64,000 bases of DNA from Geodermatophilus bullaregiensis (GCF_016907675.1 NZ_JAFBCJ010000001.1:3534001-3598000); one strand, 5' to 3'. Counted from the stretch's first letter, positions 1 to 9,090 are shown. Notes: generated from the sequence alone by a model not told the origin. Translations and numbers: made by a program.

Positions 1-296
1 TCCCAGCTGCGGGGGGTGACCCAGAGGCCGTGGACGAGCACCACGTGGTTCGGGCGGGTTCCGGTCACGGCAGGTGTGTCCTCTCGTGCGGTCCGGGGTC
101 GATGGAGGTGAGCAGGTCCGCCTGCAGCCGCCCACGGTCGCTGCAGGGGAGGACGAGGCCGCTGCCCCCGTGGACCGTGCTCCCTGCTGCGCGGTGTCGC
201 GTCACGAGGTCGCGGTGCCTGCGGCCGCATCGCGCCCGTGGGACTCCCTGGTCGACGCCTGACCTCCGGCACGGGGGGAACCGCCCGGGTGCGGCG

Positions 297-1520
297 TCAC
301 CGCTGTGGCCGGCGCAGCGAGCGGAAGGCTGCGCGGAGCTCCTCGACGAAGAGCTGCGGTTGCTCCCATGCAGCGAAGTGGCCACCCCGGTCGACCTCGT
401 TGTAGTAGACGAGCTCGGGGTAGGCGCGCTCCGCCCAGCTGCGCGGCGCCTGGTACTGCTCACCGGGGAAGACCGTGATGGCCACCGGGATGGTGACGCC
501 CTTCGTGTTGAAGAACCCACCCCGGTACTCCCAGTAGAGGCGGGACGCGGAGACTCCCGTCTTGGTCAGCCAGTACAGCGTGGTGTTGTCCAGGACCTCG
601 TCGCGCGTCAGTTCGCCCGAGGCGCTCGTGTCCCGGTCGAGCGCAGCCGTGACCGCGGCGGCCGGCTGTCCGTCGGCGTCGTTGTGGTCGAGGAGCCAGG
701 CGGCCAGGCCGACCGGGGAGTCCGCGATGCCGTACAGGGTCTGCGGGCGCGCCGCCATCATGCGGGCGTACTCCACCTGCGTGAACGTCCTCGCCAGCTG
801 GGCGTAGGCACGTCCCTCCTCCGCGGAGAGACCGGACGGCGCCGGTTCACCGAGCTGGAGTGCCCTGTCGACGTCGGCCGGAACGGTGGCGGGCATGTTG
901 GTGTGGATGGCGAGCAGTCCCGGAGGCGCCTGCAGGCCCATCTGGTCGACGACGAACGCGCCCCAGTCGCCGCCCTGGGCGACGTAGCGGTCGTAACCGA
1001 GGCGGTGCATCAGCTCCGCCCAGGCTCGGCCCATCCGCTCGGGCCCCCATCCGGTGCTGGTCGGCTTCCCGGAGAACCCGTAGCCGGGCATGGAGGGGAC
1101 GACCACGTGGAACGCGTCCGCGGCGCTGCCACCGTGCGCCGTGGGATCGGTCAGCCGGTCGATGATCTTGAGCTGCTCGATGATCGAGCCGGGCCAGCCG
1201 TGGTTGACGACGATCGGCAGCGCGTCCTCGTGCGGCGAGCGAGCGTGGATGAAGTGGATGTCCAGACCGTCCAGCTCGGTGATGAAGTGCGTCAGGGAGT
1301 TCAGCATCGTCTCGCAGCTGCGCCAGTCGTAGTCCGTCATCCAGTGGTGGGCGAGCTCCTGCACCATGGCGAGGGGCACGCCCTGGGACTGGTCCTCGAC
1401 GGTCTCCTTCTCGGGCCAGTTCGTGGCCGCGATGCGTCGACGGAGGTCTTCCAGCGCCGCATCCGGGATGTCGACGTGGAACGGGCGGATCTCGACGGCG
1501 GCCTCGAGGGTGCCGGTCAT
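297..1520 (-). CDS. Epoxide hydrolase, EHN N-terminal domain family
   Basis: Alpha/beta-hydrolase of the epoxide hydrolase 1-like family (407 aa), expected to open epoxides to diols in the cytoplasm. The N-terminal ~110 residues match the EHN domain. The oxyanion motif HGWP is at residues 107-110, the nucleophile Asp185 lies in GGDWG, and the catalytic His381 in GGHFAAWEQP. The ATG at 1520 has a GGAG seven bases upstream; a GTG seven codons earlier (1541) has no Shine-Dalgarno sequence, so the ATG was chosen. Substrate is unknown; close relatives act on xenobiotic or juvenile-hormone-like epoxides. The gene stands alone. Confidence 0.9.
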   Translation of the reverse strand: MTGTLEAAVEIRPFHVDIPDAALEDLRRRIAATNWPEKETVEDQSQGVPLAMVQELAHHWMTDYDWRSCETMLNSLTHFITELDGLDIHFIHARSPHEDALPIVVNHGWPGSIIEQLKIIDRLTDPTAHGGSAADAFHVVVPSMPGYGFSGKPTSTGWGPERMGRAWAELMHRLGYDRYVAQGGDWGAFVVDQMGLQAPPGLLAIHTNMPATVPADVDRALQLGEPAPSGLSAEEGRAYAQLARTFTQVEYARMMAARPQTLYGIADSPVGLAAWLLDHNDADGQPAAAVTAALDRDTSASGELTRDEVLDNTTLYWLTKTGVSASRLYWEYRGGFFNTKGVTIPVAITVFPGEQYQAPRSWAERAYPELVYYNEVDRGGHFAAWEQPQLFVEELRAAFRSLRRPQR

Positions 1521-1626
1521 GACGGACTCCGTTCTGTTCACGGGCGGCGGGGTGTGGCGTGTGGTGTCGGTCGGTCTAGGCGGAGCTGGTTCGGATCAGG
1601 CGAGGCCACGGGCCGCCGAGACCCGA

Positions 1627-1869
1627 TCAGCTGTCCTCCACCGGTGCGGCCGCTGGTGCGGCGTCGGCGACGAGCCGACGGGCCGAGGCCTCGTCGGACG
1701 CGGCGACGAGCACGCGGACCCCGCCCTGCAGTTGCAGCTGCGGCTCCTGGCCTCCGGCGTCGTCCGTCACCACGGCCGCTCGCAGGCCGTGGCTGCGGAG
1801 CAGCCCGACGATCAGGTCCGCCTCGCCACGACTCCCCGCGACGGCCAGGAGCACCGGCGCACCGTCCAC
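1627..1869 (-). CDS. Small DUF2007-like (putative signal-transducing) protein
   Basis: An 80-residue protein with the pattern VLLAVAGSRGEADLIVGLLRS followed by a short beta-rich half (VRVLVAASDEASARRLVA). This layout, reading an interval and ending in a ribosomal-ACT-like beta-alpha-beta, resembles the DUF2007 / putative signal-transducing protein family, but identity is weak. The GTG start at 1869 has a strong GGGGAGGTG Shine-Dalgarno sequence seven bases upstream. The longer open frame reaching 2301 is not used because its upstream part is Arg/Gly-rich out-of-frame-type sequence. Function unknown. Confidence 0.6.
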   Translation of the reverse strand: MDGAPVLLAVAGSRGEADLIVGLLRSHGLRAAVVTDDAGGQEPQLQLQGGVRVLVAASDEASARRLVADAAPAAAPVEDS

Positions 1870-2444
1870 GAATCCACCTCCCCTCACGGGCGGCACGACC
1901 GTCGCACTGACGAACGCGTGCTCGCGCCCGGGGAAACCACTGGCCCTCCTCCCGGGGGCTGCGGCCCGTCGGCCCGCGCCCACGGCCCACGTCCTCGTGC
2001 ACCACCTGCCGTGGCCACCGGCCGTCGCGGCTGACCCCGACCCGTGGCGTTCCGGTCCGTCACCGCCGCAGGTCGGCCACCTCCTCGAGCCGGCCCAGGT
2101 CCTGACGACCGGGCGAGTCGCCGCCGGCTTCGACATCCGCCCGCCCGGGCAGCGGATCGGCCGGAGCATCACCCGGCCCGTACCGGCGCACAGTCGGTCT
2201 GCTGGGCGGTCCGCAGTGATCGGGCCCGCTGCGCCGAGGACGGCGCCGTCACCCTCACAGCGGGAGTTGCACGGATGAGACTGAGCACCGATGAGCTCCA
2301 TCCACGGCCGGTGTGATCGGCGGGCGAGGAGGCTGGGTCACGAGGCGGACACCGCTCGGCGACTGGCCCCGGGCGCGGGGGACAGTCCGCACGGAGTCCG
2401 CAAACCGGTCAGGACCGGTCAACTGCAGCCGACGGTGCCCAGCT
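1870..2444. other. Intergenic stretch, no gene seen
   Basis: Between two genes that diverge from here. Open frames in it are Arg/Pro/Gly-rich shadows with no recognisable domain. It must hold promoters for both flanking genes, but no convincing -35/-10 pair was identified. Confidence 0.4.
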
Positions 2445-3020
2445 GTGAATGCGCTGGTCAGGGCGGTCAAGCTCACCTACTCGATGATCACCTCGCTCGA
2501 CGGCTACGCCGAGGCGGCCGAGGGCGACCTCGGCGCGGGGGCCGAGGTCCCGGAGGTGCACGCCTTCATCGGCGACGTCTTCCGCTCCGTCGGCACGTAC
2601 CTCTACGGCCGGCGCACGTACGAGACGATGGTCTTCTGGGAGACGGCGCACACCGACCCCGCCGCGCCGCCGCACGTCCTGCAGTACGCGCACGACTGGC
2701 AGGCCGCCGAGAAGATCGTCCACTCCACGACGCTGGAGTCGGTGTCGAGCGAGAGGACCCGGATCGAGCGGACCTTCGACCCGGACGCGGTCCGCCGGCT
2801 CAAGGCCGAGGCGGGGTCCGATCTCACCGTCGACGGCCCGGACCTCGCCGCCCAGGCGATCGCGGCCGGCCTGGTGGACGAGTACCACCTCTTCGTCACG
2901 ACGAGCGTGGTCGGCGGCGGCCAGCGGTTCTTCCCCGACGGCGTGCGCCTCGATCTCGAGCTGGTCGAGGAGCGCGCCTTCGACAGCGGACTGGTCCACA
3001 CGCGCTACCGGACCCGCTGA
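2445..3020 (+). CDS. Dihydrofolate reductase / RibD C-terminal-like protein
   Basis: A 191-residue protein of the RibD_C/DHFR fold. It opens with KLTYSMITSLDGYAE, the usual first strand of this family, then has YGRRTYETMVFW (NADPH-binding GRxTYE region), and ends with the DEYHLFVTTSVVGGGQRFFPDG signature followed by the short C-terminal strand. Family members reduce pyrimidine- or folate-like substrates with NADPH; most stand-alone copies are uncharacterised. The GTG at 2445 gives the expected length; the open frame extends upstream to 2313, but that extension is not conserved-looking and the GTG lacks a strong Shine-Dalgarno, so the start is uncertain. Confidence 0.8.
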   Translation: MNALVRAVKLTYSMITSLDGYAEAAEGDLGAGAEVPEVHAFIGDVFRSVGTYLYGRRTYETMVFWETAHTDPAAPPHVLQYAHDWQAAEKIVHSTTLESVSSERTRIERTFDPDAVRRLKAEAGSDLTVDGPDLAAQAIAAGLVDEYHLFVTTSVVGGGQRFFPDGVRLDLELVEERAFDSGLVHTRYRTR

Positions 3021-3625
3021 GCCGGCACCTGGCGTCGGTGGCGGCGCCACCGGCTCTCGAGCCCGGACACCGGTCCTGCCCCGCTCGACCCCCTTCCCGG
3101 GTGGGAGGCGGCTCCAGCCCTGACGCGCCCGACGCTGATCCCGGAACGGGACATCGTGCCTGTTGTGTCCGCTGCCACTCGGTGGAGGTGCCGATGACCC
3201 GCACCTCAGGTCGCAGGGCCTCACGGTCCTCCTCTACATCGATGGTCGTGTGCTCGGCATGAGACCTGCGGCGGATGTGGCCGTCTCTGCAGCGGCCATA
3301 GCGTGTGCCTGGTCCTGACTGACGTGTCTCATCCGGGAGTTGCCAGCCGGATCCGCTCGGGGGTCGACGCGCAGGCCTCCACCCATGTGGCGTGCCCGTC
3401 GTCACCGGTGAACCGGTACCACCGAGGAGCAGCCATGACCTGGCCCCGTTGCAGATCGGGACCCGGCCTGAACCACTCGCGGACCCGGTCGACCCCGGAG
3501 CACTCGGTGGCCGAGCCGTTCCACGAGTGCCGTGCCGACGACTGCCGCTCCGAGGACCGACCACCGCAACACCGGTGGGTCGTCGGCCCACCGAGCCCGC
3601 CGTCCTCGTCCCCGAGAGAGAGCTC
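3021..3625. other. Intergenic stretch, one doubtful 35-codon ORF
   Basis: No recognisable gene. On the minus strand an ATG at 3436 opens a 35-codon frame (to 3329) starting MAAPRWYRFTGDDGHATW, which looks more protein-like than its surroundings, but there is no good ribosome binding site and I do not recognise it. The last ~30 bases hold the Shine-Dalgarno-like GAGAGAGAG before the downstream transporter. Confidence 0.3.
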
Positions 3626-6415
3626 ATGACCCGGACCTCGCGCAGTAGTGCGGCCGAGCGCCGGGATGCCCGCGTGGCGGCCACCGCCCCGGCCGAGGAC
3701 GGCGGTTTCACCCACCGGCAGATCCTCACGATCGTCGCCGGGTTGATGGTCGCGATGTTCCTCGCCGCTCTGGACCAGACGGTGGTGGCCACCGCGATCC
3801 GCACCATCGCCGATGACCTGCAGGGCTATGACCTGCAGGTGTGGGCGACGACGGCGTTCCTGATCACCTCCACGATCAGCACCCCGCTCTACGGCAAGCT
3901 CTCCGACATCTACGGCCGGCGGCCCTTCTACCTGTTCGCCATCGCCGCCTTCGTGGCCGGTTCGGTGCTCTGCGGCCTGGCCGACTCGATGTACCAGCTC
4001 GCCGGCTACCGGGCGGTGCAGGGCATCGGCGCCGGGGGGCTGATGTCGCTGGCCCTGGCGATCATCGGCGACATCGTGCCGCCGCGGGAGCGCTCCCGCT
4101 ACCAGGGCTACTTCATGGCCGTCTTCGGCGCCTCCAGCGTGCTCGGCCCGGTCATCGGCGGGTTCTTCGCCGGGCAGGGCTCCCTGCTGGGCCTGGACGG
4201 CTGGCGGTGGATCTTCCTGATCAACGTGCCACTGGGCGGGCTGGCTTTCGCCGCGGTCTGGCGGGTGCTGCACCTGCCCCACCAGCGGCGCGAGCACCGC
4301 ATCGACTGGCCCGGCGCGCTGGCCCTGATCACCTGCATCGTGCCGCTGCTGGTCATCGCCGAGCAGGGCCGCCTGTGGGGCTGGACGTCGACGCGTGCCC
4401 TGGTCTGCTACGCCATCGGCGCCGTCGGCCTGGTGCTGTTCCTGCTCGCCGAGCGGGCCTACGGCACCGAGGCGCTGCTGCCGCTGCGGCTGTTCGGCAA
4501 CCGCAGCTTCACCGTGGCCACCACCGGCAGCGTCGTGGTGGGCGCCGGCATGTTCGGCGGTCTGCTGCTGCTGCCGCAGTACCTGCAGATCGTGCACGGC
4601 TCCAGCGCCACCGTCGCCGGCCTGCAGATGATCCCGCTGGTCGTCGGCATCATGATCGGCGCGATGAGCTCGGGCATCACGATCTCCAAGACCGGCAGGT
4701 ACCGGGTCTTCCCGCTGGCCGGCACGGTGCTGATGACCGCGGCCCTGGTGTCGCTGTCGGTCGTGGTCGGCGCCCAGACCTCGTTCTGGGCGCTGGTGCC
4801 GTGCATGGTGCTGCTCGGCGTGGGACTGGGGTTCAACTTCCAGCCGGCGGTGCTGGCGGTGCAGAACGCCGTCCCGCCCAGCGAGATGGGGGTGGCGACC
4901 TCCTCGGTCACCTTCTTCCGGCAGATGGGCGCGACGATCGGCACGGCCGCCTTCCTGTCGGTGCTGTTCAGCCGGTTGCCCGGCGACATCGAGCAGTCGG
5001 TGACCGCGGCCGCGGCGGCCGACCCCCGGGTCGCCGAGGCCCTGGCAAGCGGCCGGCTGCCGGCCGGCGGCGACCTGTCGGACACCTCCTTCATCCAGGA
5101 CCTGCCCGCGTTGCTGGCCCTGCCGTTCAAGGCCGGGTTCGCCGACGCCATCGACCTGGTGTTCCTCATCGCCGCCGGCGCGGCCGCGCTGGGGTTCGTG
5201 GTGTTCCTGTTCCTCCCGCAGCTGGCGCTGAGCAACAAGTCCGGCATCCAGGCCCGCCAGGCAGCCGGCCGCACCACCGACGACCCGGACACCACCGACA
5301 CCACCGACGCCGGCGACGCCGGCGAGCAGGCCACCCAGGCAGCCGGAGCCCCGACCTCCACCCCGCCACCGGCCGGCCGTCCCGGCCGTGCTGTGCAGGG
5401 CACCTCCCCGGCCGTCTTGGTCGCTCCGGCGCGGCGGGGGCGCCTCACGGACCTCGGGAGGGCCAGGCGCCTCCTGACCGGCGCCGCCGTCCTCGGGATG
5501 CTCCTCGGCGTGGCCGGTGCCGTACAGGCCTCGCAGGACCGTGCGGACGGCAAGGCCGCAGACGGGCGAGTGGCGGCGACGGGGGACGGGGTCGCCGGCA
5601 CCTCGACCTCGGACGAATCGAGCCCCGACCCCTCCGGACCGATGACCCTCGCGGACCCAGCCCTGTCCGGGGCGCCCCCACCGGAGGGGCAACGGACCAC
5701 CGGTGGCGCGACCGCCACGCCTGAGGGCTCCAGTGACACCCCTCTCGCGCAGTCCCTCCCCGACACGACGACGCCGACGATCCCCACCACTCCGTCCCGG
5801 ACGACGCCTCCGCAGACGACGACGCCAGCTCCGACGGACGACTCCGCCCCGATGACCACCTCGTCCGCGGCGACCACCTCGTCCGCGGCCACCCCGGCCG
5901 GGGCCAGCACCTCGGCGGGGACCACGACGCCGTCACAGACCAGCGCCTCCGCCTCACCCACGACCGCGGTGCCGACGACCGCGGAGCCGACGACCGCGGA
6001 GCCGACGACCGCAGCACCCACCACCGCGGAGCCCACGATCGCGGAGCCCACCACCGCGGAGCCGACGATCGCGGAGCCGACGGCCGCAGCACCCACCACC
6101 GCGGAGCCGACGACGGCGGAGCCGACCACCGCAGCACCCACCACCGCGGAGCCGACGACGGCGGAGCCGACCACCGCAGCACCCACCACCGCGGAGCCAA
6201 CGACGGCGGAGCCGACCACCGCGGAGCCCACCACCGCGGAGCCCACCACCGCGGAGCCGACCACCGCGGAGCCCACCACCGCGGAGCCGACGACGGCGGA
6301 GCCGACCACCGCAGCACCCACCACCGCGGAGCCGACGACCGCGGAGCCGACGACCGCGGAGCCCATCACGGTCCCCACCATCACGGTCCCCACCATCACC
6401 GTCCCGACCCCCTGA
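3626..6415 (+). CDS. DHA2-family 14-TM MFS drug exporter with Thr/Pro-rich repeat tail
   Basis: Residues ~30-540 form an EmrB/QacA-type proton-coupled multidrug exporter of the inner membrane: LAALDQTVVATAIRTI (motif D1, ~47-62), GKLSDIYGRRP (motif A, ~90-100) and VLGPVIGGFFA (motif C). The ORF is 929 residues, against ~500-550 for the family. The extra ~390 residues contain another hydrophobic segment near 618-636 (LLTGAAVLGMLLGVAGAV) and then a Ser/Thr/Pro region that from ~778 to 918 is nearly pure PTTAE/PTTAA pentads. If the extra helix spans the membrane, the tail lies outside the cell like a stalk. Start ATG is preceded by GAGAGAGAG. Substrate is unknown. Confidence 0.9.
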   Translation: MTRTSRSSAAERRDARVAATAPAEDGGFTHRQILTIVAGLMVAMFLAALDQTVVATAIRTIADDLQGYDLQVWATTAFLITSTISTPLYGKLSDIYGRRPFYLFAIAAFVAGSVLCGLADSMYQLAGYRAVQGIGAGGLMSLALAIIGDIVPPRERSRYQGYFMAVFGASSVLGPVIGGFFAGQGSLLGLDGWRWIFLINVPLGGLAFAAVWRVLHLPHQRREHRIDWPGALALITCIVPLLVIAEQGRLWGWTSTRALVCYAIGAVGLVLFLLAERAYGTEALLPLRLFGNRSFTVATTGSVVVGAGMFGGLLLLPQYLQIVHGSSATVAGLQMIPLVVGIMIGAMSSGITISKTGRYRVFPLAGTVLMTAALVSLSVVVGAQTSFWALVPCMVLLGVGLGFNFQPAVLAVQNAVPPSEMGVATSSVTFFRQMGATIGTAAFLSVLFSRLPGDIEQSVTAAAAADPRVAEALASGRLPAGGDLSDTSFIQDLPALLALPFKAGFADAIDLVFLIAAGAAALGFVVFLFLPQLALSNKSGIQARQAAGRTTDDPDTTDTTDAGDAGEQATQAAGAPTSTPPPAGRPGRAVQGTSPAVLVAPARRGRLTDLGRARRLLTGAAVLGMLLGVAGAVQASQDRADGKAADGRVAATGDGVAGTSTSDESSPDPSGPMTLADPALSGAPPPEGQRTTGGATATPEGSSDTPLAQSLPDTTTPTIPTTPSRTTPPQTTTPAPTDDSAPMTTSSAATTSSAATPAGASTSAGTTTPSQTSASASPTTAVPTTAEPTTAEPTTAAPTTAEPTIAEPTTAEPTIAEPTAAAPTTAEPTTAEPTTAAPTTAEPTTAEPTTAAPTTAEPTTAEPTTAEPTTAEPTTAEPTTAEPTTAEPTTAEPTTAAPTTAEPTTAEPTTAEPITVPTITVPTITVPTP
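5968..6362 (+). repeat. 15-bp coding repeat (PTTAE units) in MFS tail
   Basis: About 26 imperfect units of a 15-bp repeat (consensus CCGACGACCGCGGAG, encoding PTTAE; variants PTTAA and PTIAE). Unit divergence, mainly synonymous ACC/ACG and GAG/GCA changes, implies an older array than the perfect one at 30.1 kb. All units keep the frame. Confidence 0.85.
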
Positions 6416-6949
6416 CCATGGCCCCTGACTGTGACCCCGACGACCGGGCGTGAGCGCTCGGCCGTCGACCTCGTGCACGGTCGGCAACGTGCGGTCGTCA
6501 ACCGGTTCAGGACGGTCGGGATCACCGAGTGGCGCCGGCGGTGGATCCCCGGTCGGCGGTGGGGAGCATCAGTTCGGGAGCCCGTCCCTGACCGGGAGCG
6601 GCCGGTGACGGCGCCGGGTGGTGGTGCCGAGACGACGACTCCCAGATCCGCGTGGGTACGGGCGCCCTTCGCCTTGACGGGAGCGGCCGGAGCCACCTCG
6701 CGCGCCCGCCGACGGACTCGGTGAGGTCGAGTTCGCCGGTGCGCCGGGTGTGCCAGATCAGGAAGCAGGTCATGCCTCCTCCGGGCTCAGCCGGCAGCGG
6801 GGACCCGCGGAGGACACGACCGGACTCCAGCGGACTCCAGAGCAGTCGACACCACGGGCACGGGGTGCGTGGAGGGGTGAGCCGAACCGCGAGCAGTCCG
6901 CACACAGTCCGCAGAACGGTCGGCCACGGCCCGTTCCTGCCGATCGAGC
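6416..6949. other. Intergenic stretch, no gene seen
   Basis: Low-quality open frames only; nothing recognised. Together with the recombinase remnant that follows, this is the longest poorly coding section of the window, which fits a decayed mobile-element boundary. Confidence 0.4.
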
Positions 6950-7198
6950 TCAACTGCGTACGCGCAGCTCGGAGAGTGTGTTCACCAGTTGTCGACGGCG
7001 TCCGATGACCCCAGGTTCGTTCCGCTTCGACGGCTCACTGAAGCCGTCTGTGGAGGCCGGTGGCTCGTTTGAGTCATCGACCGCACCCGGTCGGCGACTG
7101 CCCGCGTACAGATGTCCGGCGGCCAGCCTCGTGCGGTCGTCCGCGGTGGGCCACAGGTGGCTGTAGGTGCTCACCGCCGTCGTGGCACTGGCGTGAAC
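6950..7198 (-). pseudogene. Remnant of tyrosine recombinase (phage-type integrase) C-terminus
   Basis: In the minus frame, residues encoded by 7198 down to about 7115 read HASATTAVSTYSHLWPTAD followed by DRTR. This matches the C-terminal end of actinobacterial tyrosine integrases, where the last catalytic Tyr lies in (L)GHAS..TTL.TYSHLWPD..DRTRAA. No N-terminal or core catalytic part (RHTFAS etc.) is present upstream in any minus frame, so only the extreme C-terminus survives, with the usual R-L-G/R before HAS already disrupted. It marks a past integration event. Confidence 0.6.
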
Positions 7199-7438
7199 GC
7201 GATCATGACGGCCTGGCAGGCTGGGGACCCGGGGTCCGGGTCCGCTCGGCTCCACCCCCGACTCGCTGGGCGCCCCTTCACCGTAGCTGCGAGCGGGGCT
7301 CGTCCGTCGTGGCCGACTGCGCCCACTCGGGGACCGCGGCGTCCGGGCGCCGTTCCACCGCCCGAAGACCCTGGACGTCCCTGGCTCGAACTGGTCGGAT
7401 CTCGAACACGATCGGCGGCGCCCGCGAGGAGGTCGGAG

Positions 7439-7771
7439 ATGCCGAGGTTCGTCGTGTTCTTCTCCTACACCGCGGAGACGTGGTCTCGGTTGATCGACCA
7501 GCCGGGGGATCGCACCGCTGCTGTGCGAGCCGCGGCGGAGGCCGCCGGCGGCCGGCTGGAGGCGCTGTACTGGATGCTCGGCGGGCACGACGGTCTGGTC
7601 GTTCTGGAGGCGCCGGACGCCGAGACCGCCGCCGCGGTCAGCGTCACCTCCTTCAGCAGCGGCACCCTGGGACGTCTGGAGACCCACCAGTTGCTGGACC
7701 AGGACCAGCTGCTCACCGTCCTCGGCAAGGCGAGGGAGGTCCGCGGGGCGTTCAGGCCGCCAGGGGCCTGA
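7439..7771 (+). CDS. GYD domain-containing protein
   Basis: A 110-residue alpha/beta-barrel-like ferredoxin-fold protein of the GYD family: FVVFFSYTAETWSRLI at the start, then GGRLEALYWMLGGHDGLVV, where GxYDxV is the family signature (here GGHDGLVV), and PDAETAAAVSV. GYD proteins are small cytoplasmic proteins of unknown function. Starts at ATG 7439, with AGGAGG about ten bases upstream. No operon partner. Confidence 0.85.
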   Translation: MPRFVVFFSYTAETWSRLIDQPGDRTAAVRAAAEAAGGRLEALYWMLGGHDGLVVLEAPDAETAAAVSVTSFSSGTLGRLETHQLLDQDQLLTVLGKAREVRGAFRPPGA

Positions 7772-8053
7772 CCGACCTGGTGCGTGGCGATCGGGCGGGC
7801 GCCCCGCTCCGGTCGGTCGAGCGCGGGGCGGCCGCTCCGGCTGTGACCCGGCAACCCGGCCGTGCAGATCCACGCGTGCTGGGACCCGCGGAGCGGGGGG
7901 ACCGGGGCCGGTTCGCTCGACCAACGCCGTGGGTCCCTCCCCGCATGCACTGCCGCAGTGCTGGCGCCGACCGTGGTGCTGGGCCGGCGGGGCGCGGGGT
8001 GTGTGGGACCAGCGACCCAAGAGCCTTGACCGAAGACCGTGCGCATCCAGGTC
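7772..8053. other. Intergenic stretch before the SRPBCC/TetR operon
   Basis: No gene recognised in about 280 bases; the promoter and operators of the downstream operon follow directly. Confidence 0.4.
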
Positions 8054-8102
8054 TTGACGCGGCTAACGGGGTTAGCCATCCTGGGAGCTAACAGCATTAG
8101 CC
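8054..8102 (+). promoter_or_regulatory. Promoter region with two palindromic operators
   Basis: A -35-like TTGACG at 8054-8059 runs into a perfect palindrome GGCTAAC-GGG-GTTAGCC (8061-8077). A second copy, GCTAAC-AGC-ATTAGC (8087-8101), has one arm mismatch. The centres are 25 bp apart. A TetR-family gene lies second in the operon that starts 20 bp downstream, so autorepression through these sites is likely. The -10 element is not clear. Confidence 0.7.
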
Positions 8103-8120
8103 GATCCGAGGAGGAGTGTC

Positions 8121-8573
8121 ATGGCCAAGCGACTGTCCGCCGACGTCGACATCGATGCCACACCTGAGCAGGTGTGGGAGGTGCTCACCGACCTGGCCGC
8201 CTACCCGGCGTGGAACCCGTTCATCCTGCGGGCCGAGGGGGTCGTGGAGCTGGGCCGTCGGCTGACCGTGACCATGCAGCCGGTCGGCGGTCGGGCGACG
8301 ACCCTGCGCCCACGGCTCGTCGAGGTCGACGTGCCCCGGCAGTTGCGGTGGCGCGGCACGTCGGGGATGCCCGGGCTGATGGACGCCGAGCACGTCTTCA
8401 CTCTCGAGCCGCGGGGAAGCGGCACCCGGCTGGTCCAGCAGGAGGACTTCCGAGGCGTGCTGGTCCCGTTCCTCGCCGCATGGTTGGACCGGAGCACGCT
8501 GCCCGCCTTCGTGGCGATGAACGAGGCGCTGAAGAGCCGGGCGGAGCATGCGGCCCCGAACATCCGTGGCTGA
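8121..8573 (+). CDS. SRPBCC (polyketide cyclase-like) family protein
   Basis: A 150-residue START/Bet v1-like fold protein: IDATPEQVWEVLTDLAAYPAWNPF at the start is the standard SRPBCC opening, and FTLEPRGSGTRLVQQEDFRG the typical mid-domain strands. Such proteins bind hydrophobic ligands in the cytoplasm; no catalytic residues can be assigned. ATG is preceded by GAGGAGG. It overlaps or abuts the TetR gene that follows, so both are co-transcribed and probably controlled by the two palindromes upstream. The ligand sensed by the regulator may be the one this protein binds. Confidence 0.88.
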   Translation: MAKRLSADVDIDATPEQVWEVLTDLAAYPAWNPFILRAEGVVELGRRLTVTMQPVGGRATTLRPRLVEVDVPRQLRWRGTSGMPGLMDAEHVFTLEPRGSGTRLVQQEDFRGVLVPFLAAWLDRSTLPAFVAMNEALKSRAEHAAPNIRG

Positions 8574-9090
8574 CCCGCTCTCGGTCCGCGCGCGCGAGAT
8601 CGTGGCCGTCGCCCGCGACGTCCTGGAGCGGGAGGGGTCGGACGCGCTGACCATGCGCCGGATCGCCGAGGTCCTGGGGATCCGGGCCCCCTCCCTGTAC
8701 AAGCACGTACCCGGCAAGGAGGCGCTGGAGGTCGCCATCGTCATCGCGGGCTTCGAGGAGGCCGCCGCCGCGTTCGAGGCGGCCACCGATGGAACGCCGG
8801 AGCCCCTGGCGGCCTTCGTCGAGGCCTATCGCGCCTTCGCGCACGGGCACCCGCACCTGTACCGGCTGATGACCGACCGGCCCCTGCCCCGCGCGGACCT
8901 GCCTCCGGGGCTGGAGGAGCGCACCGCCGCGCCGCTCCAGCGAGCCACGGGCGACCCCGCCCGGGCCCGCGCGGCATGGGCATTCGTCCACGGCATGGTC
9001 CTGCTCGAGCTCACGGACCGTTTCCCGGAGGACGGGATGACCGAGCAGGCGTGGCAAGCCGGGATCGCTGCGATGCAGCGCCAGGAGTGA
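8566..9090 (+). CDS. TetR/AcrR family transcriptional regulator
   Basis: N-terminal TetR helix-turn-helix (REIVAVARDVLEREGSDALT, MRRIAEVLGIRAPSLYKHV, up to ~60 residues), then a C-terminal ligand domain of the TetR_C_33/WHG type (RAFAHGHPHLYRLMTDRPL; WAFVHGMVLLEL). About 174 residues. The GTG at 8566 gives an 8-base overlap with the upstream stop (GTGGCTGA); an ATG at 8548 in the same frame would give a 26-base overlap and cannot be excluded. Expected to repress its own operon via the GCTAAC/GTTAGC palindromes. Confidence 0.88.
   Translation: MADPLSVRAREIVAVARDVLEREGSDALTMRRIAEVLGIRAPSLYKHVPGKEALEVAIVIAGFEEAAAAFEAATDGTPEPLAAFVEAYRAFAHGHPHLYRLMTDRPLPRADLPPGLEERTAAPLQRATGDPARARAAWAFVHGMVLLELTDRFPEDGMTEQAWQAGIAAMQRQE

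Noticed and set aside
1..296. Small ORFs at the window start (plus 74-262, minus 65-520)
   Set aside because: Arg/Ser/Pro-rich, no domain, no ribosome site; probably the 3' flank of the epoxide hydrolase gene.
4459..6696. 745-codon minus-strand ORF over the MFS gene tail, with long VVGSA repeats
   Set aside because: The repeat is simply the 15-bp PTTAE coding repeat read on the other strand; MFS motifs settle the coding strand.
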